From assembly GCA_002162875.1 (NCBI GenBank), contig MABA01000003.1:62001-126000 (forward strand): a stretch of 64,000 nt of DNA, written 5' to 3'. The DNA is from Rhodobacterales bacterium 52_120_T64. GTDB taxonomy: Bacteria; Pseudomonadota; Alphaproteobacteria; Rhodobacterales; Rhodobacteraceae. A program made the position numbers and the translations under genes. The notes below the pieces were generated by a model, which saw only the letters and a list, made by a program, of their open reading frames with translations, did no database searches and was not told the DNA's origin. Below, in pieces: positions 47,584 through 56,046 of the stretch (the stretch's first letter is position 1; every line of letters begins with the position of its first letter).

Positions 47584-48777
47584 TCAACGCCAGATCCGTG
47601 AAAGCAATGCCGCGAATATTACAAGGCTGCCCGCACCGATCCCGCTGAGGGCTGCGGTGAACCCGAGGTATTCGATCAACACCCCGACGGCCAACGCCCC
47701 GAGTGCTGTACCACCAACAGCCACCGTCATCCAAAGGCTCATGACGCGGCCACGGATGTGGTCGTCCAGTTGCATCTGCACTGCCGCTTGAAAGTTGATA
47801 CCCACAAGAGTGCTGGCAAATCCAATTGCACCGATCAGCACAACCGCCATAGCCCAGCTATCGACCAAACCCAGCGCCAACGTCATAACTGAGCCAATCA
47901 GGGTCGCGAACAACGCCCGCTTAGGAATGTGCCCTCTGGCGGGAGGGGCTGCCGTCACCTGAATAACCGAGGCCCCAATCGCGCCAACCCCTGCAGCTGC
48001 GGTAACAACGCCCAAGCCGGCGGCCCCGCGCTCGAATACTCCGTCGGCGATAATCGGTAGCACTTCCAGCGAAGCACGGATTGCAAGTGAGAATAGTCCG
48101 GTCGTAATCAACGCGATGCGTATTAGGCGATCCGAGGCGATGAAGGTGAAACCTTGGCGCATGGATTGCCAGAAAGGCAGATGTTCGACCTGAACATTTC
48201 GCTCGCGGGGTTTCAGGCGGGACAGAATAATCAGGAACGGGACATATAGAATACAAACCACCACCAACGTGATCGTCACGCCGAACGTCGCGATCAACAT
48301 TCCGGCAAGCGCTGGCCCCGTCAGTCGGCTGATATTGAAATTAAGTGCCCCGATGCTAACAACCGATGAAACGCGTTCCGCCCGCACCAGCCGCGGTCCC
48401 AAGGACAGGCGGATGGGCTGGTAGGCGGAAAACGCCGTGCCAAGTGTCAGGGCGTATATAGCCAAAAACGTGGGTGTCATCACATCCGATGCTACCACAC
48501 CCAACATTAGTATGGCCAAACCTCCAATAGTGAACTGCACCGCCAACATCGCAGTTCTCAACTCCACTCTGTCGGTGATCACGCCGAAAAACGGGCCGCC
48601 CAGCAAGACGGGTGCGTAAGCCAGAAAGCTGACAAAACCCACAAAACTGGCGGACTTGGTCAAATCCCACGCAAGCCAGCCGATAACCAGCCGCATGATC
48701 CAATTGGCGTTCATGCCAAAGACATTGCCGATCAGATAGAGCCGGTAGTTGGGGGATTGCAGCGCAGACAGGTTCAT
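47584..48777 (-). CDS. MFS transporter
   Basis: A 397-aa membrane carrier with 12 predicted helices. It starts with NLSALQSPNYRLYLIGNVFGMNANWIMR and contains the loop FFGVITDRVELR between helices 2 and 3, which places it in the MFS_3/enterobactin-exporter-like group. The substrate is unknown. It is monocistronic, with a 133-bp gap to the divergent antiporter gene and 268 bp to the ABC operon downstream. No histidine-rich tail is present, unlike the other MFS protein in this window. Confidence 0.85.
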   Translation of the reverse strand: MNLSALQSPNYRLYLIGNVFGMNANWIMRLVIGWLAWDLTKSASFVGFVSFLAYAPVLLGGPFFGVITDRVELRTAMLAVQFTIGGLAILMLGVVASDVMTPTFLAIYALTLGTAFSAYQPIRLSLGPRLVRAERVSSVVSIGALNFNISRLTGPALAGMLIATFGVTITLVVVCILYVPFLIILSRLKPRERNVQVEHLPFWQSMRQGFTFIASDRLIRIALITTGLFSLAIRASLEVLPIIADGVFERGAAGLGVVTAAAGVGAIGASVIQVTAAPPARGHIPKRALFATLIGSVMTLALGLVDSWAMAVVLIGAIGFASTLVGINFQAAVQMQLDDHIRGRVMSLWMTVAVGGTALGALAVGVLIEYLGFTAALSGIGAGSLVIFAALLSRIWR

Positions 48778-48910
48778 GCCCTATCCCTATTCCCGTTTAA
48801 CGGGTTTGACTAGTCGCATTACACCTATTGAACTTGTTTAACCGAACGCCGCGATTTAAAAACTAAGCAACAAGCGCCACCCTGCGATTTTAACGAAACG
48901 AGGAACTCCA

Positions 48911-50608
48911 GTGCACACACCTTCAATTCTTATCGATGTGTTGATTTTCCTGCTTGCGGCAGTTGTCATTGTTCCGGTTTTTCGTCACCTAAAGACGAGC
49001 GCTATTTTGGGATACCTGGCAGCGGGAATGATCATTGGCCCGCACGGGTTTTCATTGATTGGTGACACAGACAGCGCCCAAACACTTGCAGAATTCGGTG
49101 TGGTTTTCCTGTTGTTTATGATCGGATTGGAGCTGTCACTCGAACGCCTCTTCAAAATGCGGAAATTTGTGTTCGGACTAGGTCTATTGCAAGTTTTGGT
49201 TACTGGCATTGTGGTGGCTACTATCGCCATCGCTATGGGCGTCGAGTCCAAAGCTGCCGTGATTATCGCGGGTGCATTGGCGCTTTCATCGACGGCGTTC
49301 GTGTTACAACTACTTATCGATCGGGGCGAGCGGGCAACAAACTTCGGCTACGCGACATTCGCAATACTATTGTTGCAAGACCTCGCTGTGGTCCCTTTGC
49401 TGATTATGGTGACAACGTTATCGCAAGAAGGAACGTCCTTCATTGCCGCTTTCGGCTTGTCCATGTTGCAGGCAGGTGTGGCGCTTGTGGTCACGATCTG
49501 GGTGGGGCGGAAGTTGTTCAAACCTGTGTTTCATCTGATTTCCGCCGCACGCAGCGCAGAACTGTTCGTCGCGATGACGCTACTGTCAGTGCTGGGTATG
49601 GGGTGGCTACTGTCCCTAACGGGGTTGTCTATGGCACTCGGGGCGTTTCTGGCTGGGTTGTTGTTGGGCGAAACCGAATATCGCCACCAAATTGAGGCAG
49701 ACGTTAAACCGTTCCGCGGCTTGTTGCTCGGCCTGTTTTTCATGACCATTGGCATGAGCATTGATATCGCGTTCATTTTTGAAAACGCGGCCGTAATTCT
49801 ACTTATAACGCTTGCGGTCATTGTAGGGAAAACCTTGATCACCGCATTTCTATGCCGGCTGTTTTCGATACCTTCCTCAACTGCCGTAAAAGCTGGGTTA
49901 ACATTGGCACAAGGTGGGGAGTTCGGATTCGTTCTGTTTGGGGCGGCGGGCGCGTTGGGCTTAGTGCCTGCTAACCTTGTCCAGATATTTTTGGCAGTGA
50001 TCGCGATAAGCATGGCCTTGACACCGGGTCTCGTAGTGCTCGGCGATCGGTTGTCAAAGTTTTTTGAGGCCCGCGAAAGCACTTCGGGTGGCACAATGGA
50101 TCCTCATATCGCGGAATCAGAGAACCATGTACTGATCGCCGGTTTCGGACGCGTCGGCCAAACTATTTCCAAAGTACTAATGGATGGCGGTATTCCCTAC
50201 ATTGCCATCGACGCCGACCACAAACGCGTGGCGGAGTGTCACGCAAAAGATATGCCTGTCTATTTTGGAAACGCATATCAGCTTTCGGTTCTAGAAGCAG
50301 CGGGCGCAAGTAATGCTGCAGCAATTGTAGTGACGCTCGATCAGCCCGCAGCAACCGTCCGCATTGTTGCGGAACTGCGCAAAAGCTGTCCCGACCTCAT
50401 GATCTTCGTGAGGGCGCGGGACATGAAGCATCTTACCGCGCTGAAAACCGAAGGAGCGACGGCTACCGTCCCCGAAACAGCCGAAGCAAGCTTGCAACTG
50501 GGTGCGATTGTAATGAACGATATGGGCATCAGCGAGGATCTATCCGCGAGCATTGTGCAGGCTTACCGCGACAATGATTACGAACTACTTCAAGACATCG
50601 TGGGGTGA
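48911..50608 (+). CDS. CPA2-family monovalent cation:proton antiporter with TrkA-N domain
   Basis: A 565-aa protein. The first 390 residues form a 12-13-helix Na+/H+-exchanger domain (GYLAAGMIIGPHGFSLIGD, ALALSSTAFVLQLL, GALGLVPANL). A cytoplasmic TrkA-N/RCK Rossmann domain follows (HVLIAGFGRVGQTISKVLMDGG, about 397-520). This layout is that of KefB/KefC and YbaL. It probably exchanges K+ or Na+ for protons under nucleotide or glutathione control, but no KefF/KefG partner is adjacent. The start is GTG at 48911 with CGAGGA upstream. Confidence 0.92.
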   Translation: MHTPSILIDVLIFLLAAVVIVPVFRHLKTSAILGYLAAGMIIGPHGFSLIGDTDSAQTLAEFGVVFLLFMIGLELSLERLFKMRKFVFGLGLLQVLVTGIVVATIAIAMGVESKAAVIIAGALALSSTAFVLQLLIDRGERATNFGYATFAILLLQDLAVVPLLIMVTTLSQEGTSFIAAFGLSMLQAGVALVVTIWVGRKLFKPVFHLISAARSAELFVAMTLLSVLGMGWLLSLTGLSMALGAFLAGLLLGETEYRHQIEADVKPFRGLLLGLFFMTIGMSIDIAFIFENAAVILLITLAVIVGKTLITAFLCRLFSIPSSTAVKAGLTLAQGGEFGFVLFGAAGALGLVPANLVQIFLAVIAISMALTPGLVVLGDRLSKFFEARESTSGGTMDPHIAESENHVLIAGFGRVGQTISKVLMDGGIPYIAIDADHKRVAECHAKDMPVYFGNAYQLSVLEAAGASNAAAIVVTLDQPAATVRIVAELRKSCPDLMIFVRARDMKHLTALKTEGATATVPETAEASLQLGAIVMNDMGISEDLSASIVQAYRDNDYELLQDIVG

Positions 50609-50656
50609 AATTGCTAGCCATGCGCTCCGTGCATAACGGGGCTACCTAACTGTGCG

Positions 50657-50684
50657 TTGTTGAATCCGTGGCGTGGTTTATATC
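50657..50684 (+). promoter_or_regulatory. Putative promoter of the DUF1127-sRNA unit
   Basis: TTGTTG (50657-50662) and TATATC (50679-50684) are 16 bp apart, about 57 bp before the DUF1127 start. In Rhodobacter the equivalent unit is driven by RpoH-type sigma factors. The match here is compatible but not diagnostic. Confidence 0.3.
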
Positions 50685-50740
50685 ACTGTTATCGAAACAA
50701 CACGGCCTGAACGGTCGCCCGCGCATTAAGGAATTACATC

Positions 50741-50950
50741 ATGGCATATGCAATCGCCAACACATCGTCCGCGTCCATCCTGGACCGCGCAGTAACATTT
50801 TTCGCAAATCAGCGTGAGGCATACGCCCAGCACAGCTTGTACGTGAAAACAATGAACGAACTGAAATCCCTATCCACACGCGAGTTGAACGACCTAGGTC
50901 TTTCCCGCTCCAGCCTACACGACACGGCTTACACAGCTGTTTATGGCTAA
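50741..50950 (+). CDS. DUF1127 small protein
   Basis: A 69-aa protein ending in the DUF1127 motif (MNELKSLSTRELNDLGLSRSS, residues 38-58), arginine/leucine-patterned and likely RNA-binding or partner-binding. In Rhodobacter sphaeroides a DUF1127 gene is the leader of a stress-induced transcript carrying CcsR small RNAs. The same arrangement appears here, with the RNA hairpins starting 11 bp after the stop codon. AAGGA precedes the ATG. Confidence 0.9.
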   Translation: MAYAIANTSSASILDRAVTFFANQREAYAQHSLYVKTMNELKSLSTRELNDLGLSRSSLHDTAYTAVYG

Positions 50951-50960
50951 TACCGAGATG

Positions 50961-51034
50961 CCTGAGTGAATCCTCCCTCACTCCGGATAAAAGATGGCGA
51001 TGCTGGACCCTCCCTCCGGCGTCGCCATTTTTTT
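50961..51034 (+). ncRNA. CcsR/Cuckoo-type small RNA with terminator
   Basis: Two hairpins follow the DUF1127 stop. The first pairs GAGTGA (50964-50969) with TCACTC (50978-50983) and shows CCTCCC in its loop ATCCTCCC. The second pairs 50994-51006 with 51016-51028, exposes the loop ACCCTCCCT, and is followed by seven T residues, so it also serves as a terminator. C/U-rich anti-Shine-Dalgarno loops in paired hairpins after a DUF1127 gene are the hallmark of the CcsR RNAs. One copy is present here, where Rhodobacter has four. Confidence 0.72.
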
Positions 51035-51057
51035 ATGCTCTCTGGCTGAATTACTAT

Positions 51058-51414
51058 TTATTCAAAAAAGCATATTTTATTCTGATCCAAGTCTCTGATA
51101 TACCCAGAAAAACGAGGCCCCTTTTGGGTTGGTTCACCTTCACAAGTACCCCCCAATTCGATGGCCAGTTTATGTAGCCTTTTTACTTCATCGATAGACC
51201 CAACACTGAATCCAACCATGGTTCCATTTCCGTTAGTCGCAGGTTCCTCATCGAAGGGGATAGCCACTGCAAATGCAAAATCTTCGCCCAGCCAGTAGGT
51301 CATTCTTTCAGTTGATGGAACGCGATTAACGTCTGTTTGCTCAAAGAGTGAGTCGTAAAATTTGGTAGCGGCTTCCAAGTTGTTTGTCCCAACAACAAAA
51401 TAGTTCATTTTCAT
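51058..51414 (-). CDS. VOC (glyoxalase-like) family protein
   Basis: A 118-aa single-domain VOC protein (MKMNYFVVGTNNLEAATKFYDSLFEQ; PTQKGPRFSGYIRDLDQNKICFFE). VOC proteins bind a metal and act as lyases, isomerases, dioxygenases or antibiotic-binding proteins, and the substrate is not evident. GGAG lies about 9 nt before the ATG at 51414; the longer frame lacks a site. It is divergent from a WYL regulator, a pairing seen in many proteobacteria. This suggests the regulator senses or controls the same compound. Confidence 0.85.
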   Translation of the reverse strand: MKMNYFVVGTNNLEAATKFYDSLFEQTDVNRVPSTERMTYWLGEDFAFAVAIPFDEEPATNGNGTMVGFSVGSIDEVKRLHKLAIELGGTCEGEPTQKGPRFSGYIRDLDQNKICFFE

Positions 51415-51467
51415 ATCGTAATCTCCGAGGGGGTAAGTTGCATGACTGTGTGTCACTCCACCCTATA

Positions 51468-51499
51468 TTGACAAATAAGACATTTTGCGTCCTATTTGT
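51468..51499 (+). promoter_or_regulatory. Promoter and overlapping operator of the VOC/WYL pair
   Basis: ACAAATAAGAC (51471-51481) and GTCCTATTTGT (51489-51499) form an inverted repeat (10 of 11 pairs) with a 7-nt spacer. TTGACA (51468-51473), a perfect -35 element, lies 17 bp before CCTATT (51491-51496). Transcription would start at about 51503, the A of the regulator's ATG, giving a leaderless message. The operator covers both promoter elements, which suggests autorepression. Confidence 0.5.
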
Positions 51500-51502
51500 T
51501 TG

Positions 51503-52237
51503 ATGGTACGCACAAATTCGAACGGCAGATTGAGGCGGATGGAATTGCTAGCTGTTCAGCTAAAGCAAGAAGGCCTTTGCACGGTAAAAGATCTGGCGCA
51601 TCAGCACGGCGTCAGCGAGCGAACGATTGCACGCGATCTAGTGCTTATGCGCGAACAAGGCATGCCAATCGACGCTGATCGCGGCCGTGGCGGAGGCGTG
51701 CGCCTTGACCGCAATTGGGGCGTCGGCCGGATGAACTTGTCATACGCTGAGGCGGTTGATCTTCTGATTAGTGTCGAAGTATCGGAGCAAATGAACTCGC
51801 CAATGTTTCTTGCTGGCCTCGGTTCGGTCCGGCGACAGTTGGTGGCATCGTTCTCGCCTGAAAAACGTCACAAAGTGAATCGTTTGAAATCCCGCATATT
51901 GATTGGTGTCACGGCATCCACTTATGTCCAAACGACTGTCACCGCCCCTCCGAAACGTGTCGTGCAGGCTTTGCATCAGGCATTCATTGATCAAGAAATA
52001 CTTGCGATTCGATACAAAAACGAAGCCGGTGTAACATCCGAACGACAGATCGAACCCCACTACCTTTTGTTAAAATATCCTGTTTGGTATGTGATCGCAT
52101 TTGATCACCTGCGCGATGCGGCCCGCACATTCCGTTGCGACCGAATCCTGACTGCGGAACTGACGGGGACCCATTTTCGGCTGTCGCCAAAGGAAGCGTT
52201 TCAGAAATCCTTGGACGGAAACGACCTTGTAGTATGA
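51503..52237 (+). CDS. WYL-domain transcriptional regulator (YafY-type)
   Basis: A 244-aa regulator. An N-terminal HTH_11 domain (about residues 8-65, with VKDLAHQHGVSERTIARDLVLMREQG) is followed by a WYL domain (about 135-215, with IRYKNEAGVTSERQIEPHYLLLKYPVWYVIAFD). WYL domains sense small ligands or nucleic acid. The ATG at 51503 starts MVRTNSNGRLRRMELL, as in relatives. It has no ribosome binding site, in agreement with a promoter that starts transcription at the ATG. It is divergent from a VOC gene. Confidence 0.88.
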   Translation: MVRTNSNGRLRRMELLAVQLKQEGLCTVKDLAHQHGVSERTIARDLVLMREQGMPIDADRGRGGGVRLDRNWGVGRMNLSYAEAVDLLISVEVSEQMNSPMFLAGLGSVRRQLVASFSPEKRHKVNRLKSRILIGVTASTYVQTTVTAPPKRVVQALHQAFIDQEILAIRYKNEAGVTSERQIEPHYLLLKYPVWYVIAFDHLRDAARTFRCDRILTAELTGTHFRLSPKEAFQKSLDGNDLVV

Positions 52238-52304
52238 AGCAGGTGCGCTAAATCCGACCTATCGGTTACACGGTTTGTTAACCATTTTACTGTATAAGAT
52301 TCGG

Positions 52305-52588
52305 TACTGAGCGAGGCGGATTAACAACCCGTAGGTTTATCGCGCTAAAGCGTTTCAAATACCGTTGCACATCGCAACACGCAGACACAAAACCGCCCAT
52401 CCGTTGCACCGGCTTTCAACCGGTAATGTCAGCAACAGCTTGGGGATGGGATTTTAGCGCGGTACGCCTGACCTCGGTCAGAACAGGGTGGTTTCTAAAC
52501 CGGATCGTCCGAAATCACGGCCCAAGTGGCCTCCTCGAGACATTCTAGACACTATGGCGCGGGTTTAACCCGAACGCCCATTTTTTTT
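52305..52588 (+). ncRNA. Candidate structured noncoding RNA of unknown family
   Basis: The gap between the WYL gene and tag (365 bp) contains nested, nearly perfect stems. An outer stem pairs 52338-52349 with 52453-52464 (12 pairs, one wobble). Inside are a hairpin GTTGC-ACATC-GCAAC (52364-52378) and a long arm whose 5' strand (52396-52412) pairs in three steps with 52420-52424, 52432-52436 and 52444-52450, with 7-nt bulges between. Further hairpins lie at 52468-52481, 52501-52511 and 52519-52531. A terminator ends it. TATAAG (52293-52298) may be the -10 element. No open frame of note and no landmark of tmRNA, 6S, SRP or RNase P RNA was seen. Confidence 0.5.
52556..52588 (+). terminator. Rho-independent terminator of the candidate ncRNA
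   Basis: GGCG (52556-52559) and CGGGT (52560-52564) pair with ACCCG (52568-52572) and CGCC (52575-52578), with a TTA loop, and are followed by eight T residues (52581-52588). The T-run is only on the plus strand, so it does not serve tag. Confidence 0.85.
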
Positions 52589-52602
52589 GTGCCTTTAACG
52601 GA

Positions 52603-53205
52603 TTATGGCCGGATAAAACTTTGCCGATCCTGCTGGGCTTTGGCACGCATCGCGCATCCCTCTGCATGATCGTTGACCAACCCCATCGCCTGCATAAATG
52701 CATACACCGTAGTCGGGCCGACAAACTTCCAGCCGCGTTTTTTCAATTCTTTCGACAGGGCAATCGATTCGATGGAAGTGGAGGCCGTCTGCGGTTCCCC
52801 CAACTGACTAGCATCCGGTTCATAGCTCCAGACAAACGCCGCCAGTGATCCTTCTTGCGCGACAATCTCTTGTGCCCGCGCTGCGTTATTAATCACAGCC
52901 TCGATTTTTCCACGATGCCGCACGATGCCTTTGTCTTGCAACAGGCGCGCCACATCCGTTTGACCAAAATCCGCCATCTTGTTGATGTCAAAATTCGCAA
53001 ACGCTGCGCGAAAGTTTTCACGTTTCACAAGGATAGTGCGCCAACTTAGACCGGATTGGAAACTCTCAAGGCACAGTTTTTCAAACAACCGACGATCATC
53101 CTTGACCGGAAATCCCCATTCGGTGTCGTGGTAGCGCAGAAACTCCGGCACAGATTCGCTCCAGCGACAACGGGTTATCCCGTCAGGGCCAATGATCGTG
53201 TTCAT
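52603..53205 (-). CDS. tag: DNA-3-methyladenine glycosylase I
   Basis: Tag removes 3-methyladenine from alkylated DNA. The 200-aa protein begins with CRWSESVPEFLRYHDTEWGFPV (the first zinc-site cysteine and the conserved YHD-EWG motif). It contains ESFQSGLSWRTILVKRENFRAAF and IVRHRGKIEAVINNA, and ends with VNDHAEGC, which holds zinc ligands. It starts 12 bp after the UvrD/PcrA helicase gene on the same strand, forming a small repair operon. Confidence 0.95.
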   Translation of the reverse strand: MNTIIGPDGITRCRWSESVPEFLRYHDTEWGFPVKDDRRLFEKLCLESFQSGLSWRTILVKRENFRAAFANFDINKMADFGQTDVARLLQDKGIVRHRGKIEAVINNAARAQEIVAQEGSLAAFVWSYEPDASQLGEPQTASTSIESIALSKELKKRGWKFVGPTTVYAFMQAMGLVNDHAEGCAMRAKAQQDRQSFIRP

Positions 53206-53217
53206 GCGGAACCTCCT

Positions 53218-55692
53218 TTAAAACGGCACTTCCCCTGCGCCGGTCACGTAACTTGCGACAACTTTCTTTTGGCCGGCCTTCTCGAAGGCGACAGACAGTT
53301 TATCGCCATCTACTTCAATCACCGCACCGTAGCCAAATTTTTGGTGAAATACGCGGTCGCCAAGGCCAAACGAAACAACTTCGGCATCCACAGCATTCCG
53401 CGCGACAGACGGGTTCGAGTGGGGACGTTTTGTGCGCGACTGCATGCGTTTCCAGCCGGGTGAGTTGTAAACATCTGCTTTTTCCGCTCTCCCTTCCAAA
53501 GCACTACCGCGCATAATGCCGTCGAACTTTCGCGGTGCTGCCGAACCGAAACTGCCACCATGAAGACCCGGAGGCGTCAGCACGTCCACGTGTTCAGGCG
53601 GAAGTTCGTCGATGAATTGAGAGGGCAGGGCGTTTTGCCATTGGTTGTAAATTCGTCGGTTTGCCACGAAACTGATAGTGCATAATTCCTCGGCACGGGT
53701 GATGCCGACATAAGCGAGGCGGCGTTCTTCCTCCACCCCTTTCAGTCCGCTTTCATCCAATGTACGTTGGCTTGGAAACAGCCCCTCTTCCCAACCGGGC
53801 AGGAATACACAGGGGAATTCCAGCCCTTTGGCGGCGTGCAGGGTCATAATGCTGACCTTCTCGCCCGCATCATCAGACGCGTTGTCCATCACCAGTGAAA
53901 TATGCTCAAGAAAGCCTTGGAAATTCTCGAATTCTTCAAGGGCTTTTACCAGCTCTTTCAGGTTCTCCAACCGTCCAGCCGCATCTGGTGACTTATCGTT
54001 TTTCCAATGAGCCGTGTAACCGGATTCGTCTAGGATAATCTCGGCCAGCTCAACGTGGGTTAGTTCCGGCGAACTGTTTTCATGGCTTTTACCAACAACT
54101 TTGATGTCTTCGTCAATAACATCAAAATCTTCACCCTGCTCATCAACCGAAATGCTCGCCGGAGCCGTTAACAAAGACCGCCAACGATCAAAATTTGCCA
54201 CCAGCTTGCCAAGCGAGTTACAGGCCCGCGCCGGCAGCAGCTTTTCGTCCACTATAATTCGTGATGCCTCCAACAGGGAGACTCCGTTTTGGCGCGCCAC
54301 ATTGTTAATCATTTGCTGCGCTTTATCGCCGAGGCCGCGCTTGGGCGTGTTCACAATGCGTTCAAACGCCAGCCCGTCGTCGGGCGACACCACTACACGA
54401 AAATATGCCATAGCATCGCGAATTTCGAGACGCTCATAGAACCGTGGGCCGCCGATCACGCGATACGGAATGCCGATGCTTAGAAACCGATCCTCGAGCG
54501 AGCGCATAAGGAAAGACGCCCGCACCAAAATCGCCATACCGTCCAACGGCACTGGGTCGAGGCCGCGCGTGCCGCGTTGATAGGCTTCGATTTCCTCGCC
54601 AATCCAGCGGGCTTCCTCGTCGCCGTCCCAATGACCGATCAGGCGGACTTTCTCGCCTTCGGTTTCAGCGGTCCATAACGTCTTGCCCAGCCGATTTTCG
54701 TTATTTTCAATTACACCGCTGGCGGCCGCCAGAATATGCGGGGTGGACCGATAGTTCTGCTCCAGTCGGATAACCTTTGCCCCGGGAAAATCCTTTTCGA
54801 ATTTCAGGATGTTGCCAACTTCCGCCCCGCGCCACCCGTAAATCGACTGGTCGTCGTCACCAACGCAACAGATATTTTTATGCTCGCTCGCCAGCAAGCG
54901 AAGCCACAGGTATTGGGCGACGTTGGTATCTTGGTATTCGTCCACCAAAATGTATTTGAACCAGCGTTGATATTGCGCCAGCACATCCGAATGGGTTTGG
55001 AATATCCGCACGACATGCAGCAAAAGATCGCCAAAATCCACAGCGTTCAACGTCAACAATCTAGCCTGATAAAGTGCGTAAAACTCCGTCCCTCTACGGT
55101 CATAAACGCTGGCTTCGGAGCTTGGAACCATCTCGGGTGTCAAAGCTCGGTTCTTCCAGCTGTCGATGTAACCGGCCAACAAGCGGGGTGGAAACCGTTT
55201 TTCGTCAATGTTTTCGGCGCGGATTATCTGTTTCAGCAATCGGATCTGATCGTCGGTATCCAGAATTGTGAAGTTGGGCTTTAACCCCGCCAGTTCCACA
55301 TGCCGTCGCAGAATTTTTACGCAGATTGAATGGAACGTGCCAAGCCACGGTAATGGGGCGACCGCAACACCAATGCTTGCACCGACTCGGTTTTTCATTT
55401 CTCTGGCGGCCTTGTTGGTGAACGTCACCGCCAAAATTTCATTGGGTCGGGCATGACCGGTTCGCACCAAATGCGCGATCCGCGCCGTCAGCGCTTTGGT
55501 TTTACCCGTGCCAGCACCAGCCAGCATCAGAACGGGTCCGTTCATCGTCTTAACCGCTTCAAGTTGCGGTGGGTTCAGACCTTCCAGATACGAGGTATCG
55601 CTTGCACTACGCGCAGCCATCGCCTGCGCAGACAAACTAATGCCGCTCGCAGCCTCGAAGGCGTTTTGTTCATCGAAATCCTGTTCACTCAT
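53218..55692 (-). CDS. pcrA: UvrD/PcrA-type DNA helicase
   Basis: A superfamily 1A 3'-5' helicase acting in repair and in clearing replication blocks. The 824-aa protein has Walker A GAGTGKTKALTARIAHL (about residue 60), DEYQDTN (Walker B, motif II), GDDDQSIYGWRGA (motif III), YRSTPHIL (motif IV), TLHAAKGLEFPCVFLPGWEEG (motif V) and AYVGITRAEE (motif VI). A C-terminal Tudor-like RNA-polymerase-binding segment follows (GDRVFHQKFGYGAVIEVDGDK). The ATG at 55692 is preferred to a GTG two codons earlier. A perfect SOS box lies about 40 bp upstream. Confidence 0.94.
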   Translation of the reverse strand: MSEQDFDEQNAFEAASGISLSAQAMAARSASDTSYLEGLNPPQLEAVKTMNGPVLMLAGAGTGKTKALTARIAHLVRTGHARPNEILAVTFTNKAAREMKNRVGASIGVAVAPLPWLGTFHSICVKILRRHVELAGLKPNFTILDTDDQIRLLKQIIRAENIDEKRFPPRLLAGYIDSWKNRALTPEMVPSSEASVYDRRGTEFYALYQARLLTLNAVDFGDLLLHVVRIFQTHSDVLAQYQRWFKYILVDEYQDTNVAQYLWLRLLASEHKNICCVGDDDQSIYGWRGAEVGNILKFEKDFPGAKVIRLEQNYRSTPHILAAASGVIENNENRLGKTLWTAETEGEKVRLIGHWDGDEEARWIGEEIEAYQRGTRGLDPVPLDGMAILVRASFLMRSLEDRFLSIGIPYRVIGGPRFYERLEIRDAMAYFRVVVSPDDGLAFERIVNTPKRGLGDKAQQMINNVARQNGVSLLEASRIIVDEKLLPARACNSLGKLVANFDRWRSLLTAPASISVDEQGEDFDVIDEDIKVVGKSHENSSPELTHVELAEIILDESGYTAHWKNDKSPDAAGRLENLKELVKALEEFENFQGFLEHISLVMDNASDDAGEKVSIMTLHAAKGLEFPCVFLPGWEEGLFPSQRTLDESGLKGVEEERRLAYVGITRAEELCTISFVANRRIYNQWQNALPSQFIDELPPEHVDVLTPPGLHGGSFGSAAPRKFDGIMRGSALEGRAEKADVYNSPGWKRMQSRTKRPHSNPSVARNAVDAEVVSFGLGDRVFHQKFGYGAVIEVDGDKLSVAFEKAGQKKVVASYVTGAGEVPF

Positions 55693-55732
55693 GGCCACAA
55701 CCTAACATCGAGGGGGAATAATGAAAAGACAT

Positions 55733-55747
55733 GTTCTTTAATTGTTC
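55733..55747 (-). promoter_or_regulatory. SOS (LexA) box upstream of the helicase gene
   Basis: GTTC (55733-55736), TTTAATT, GTTC (55744-55747) is an exact match to the alphaproteobacterial LexA consensus GTTC-N7-GTTC, 41 bp before the pcrA start. The rest of the 354-bp gap between pcrA and pyc (55693-56046) shows no other recognisable gene or structure. Confidence 0.65.
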
Positions 55748-56046
55748 TATAGGTAATTTCGACAATATTTGCGAATAATATGTGGAAAGATTTCAACTCC
55801 CAATCCTGTGACAGAAGTATTTCCAAGCGTTCGAGCAATCCATAGACCCATCCGAGATTGAAGCAGATTCCCATATTGCGGCGCGACTAGTCGATTTCGC
55901 TAGCTGCAAAATTGTTGTAATTGGTATTGTAGCGCGGTTTTGGATGTAAAATCCCGTTTGGCGCATTGAAAACCAGTGGGCGGGGGGCTACAAGGCCACC
56001 ACAAGCCGGCCACCCGAAATTCACACTGACTTCGAAAGCTCCCGCC

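Noticed and set aside
52238-52602. Assignment of the folded RNA to tmRNA, 6S, SRP or RNase P RNA
   Set aside because: None of the landmark sequences were found (no tRNA-like T-loop and tag peptide, no SRP GGAAG loop, no RNase P core), and the multibranch layout does not fit 6S RNA.
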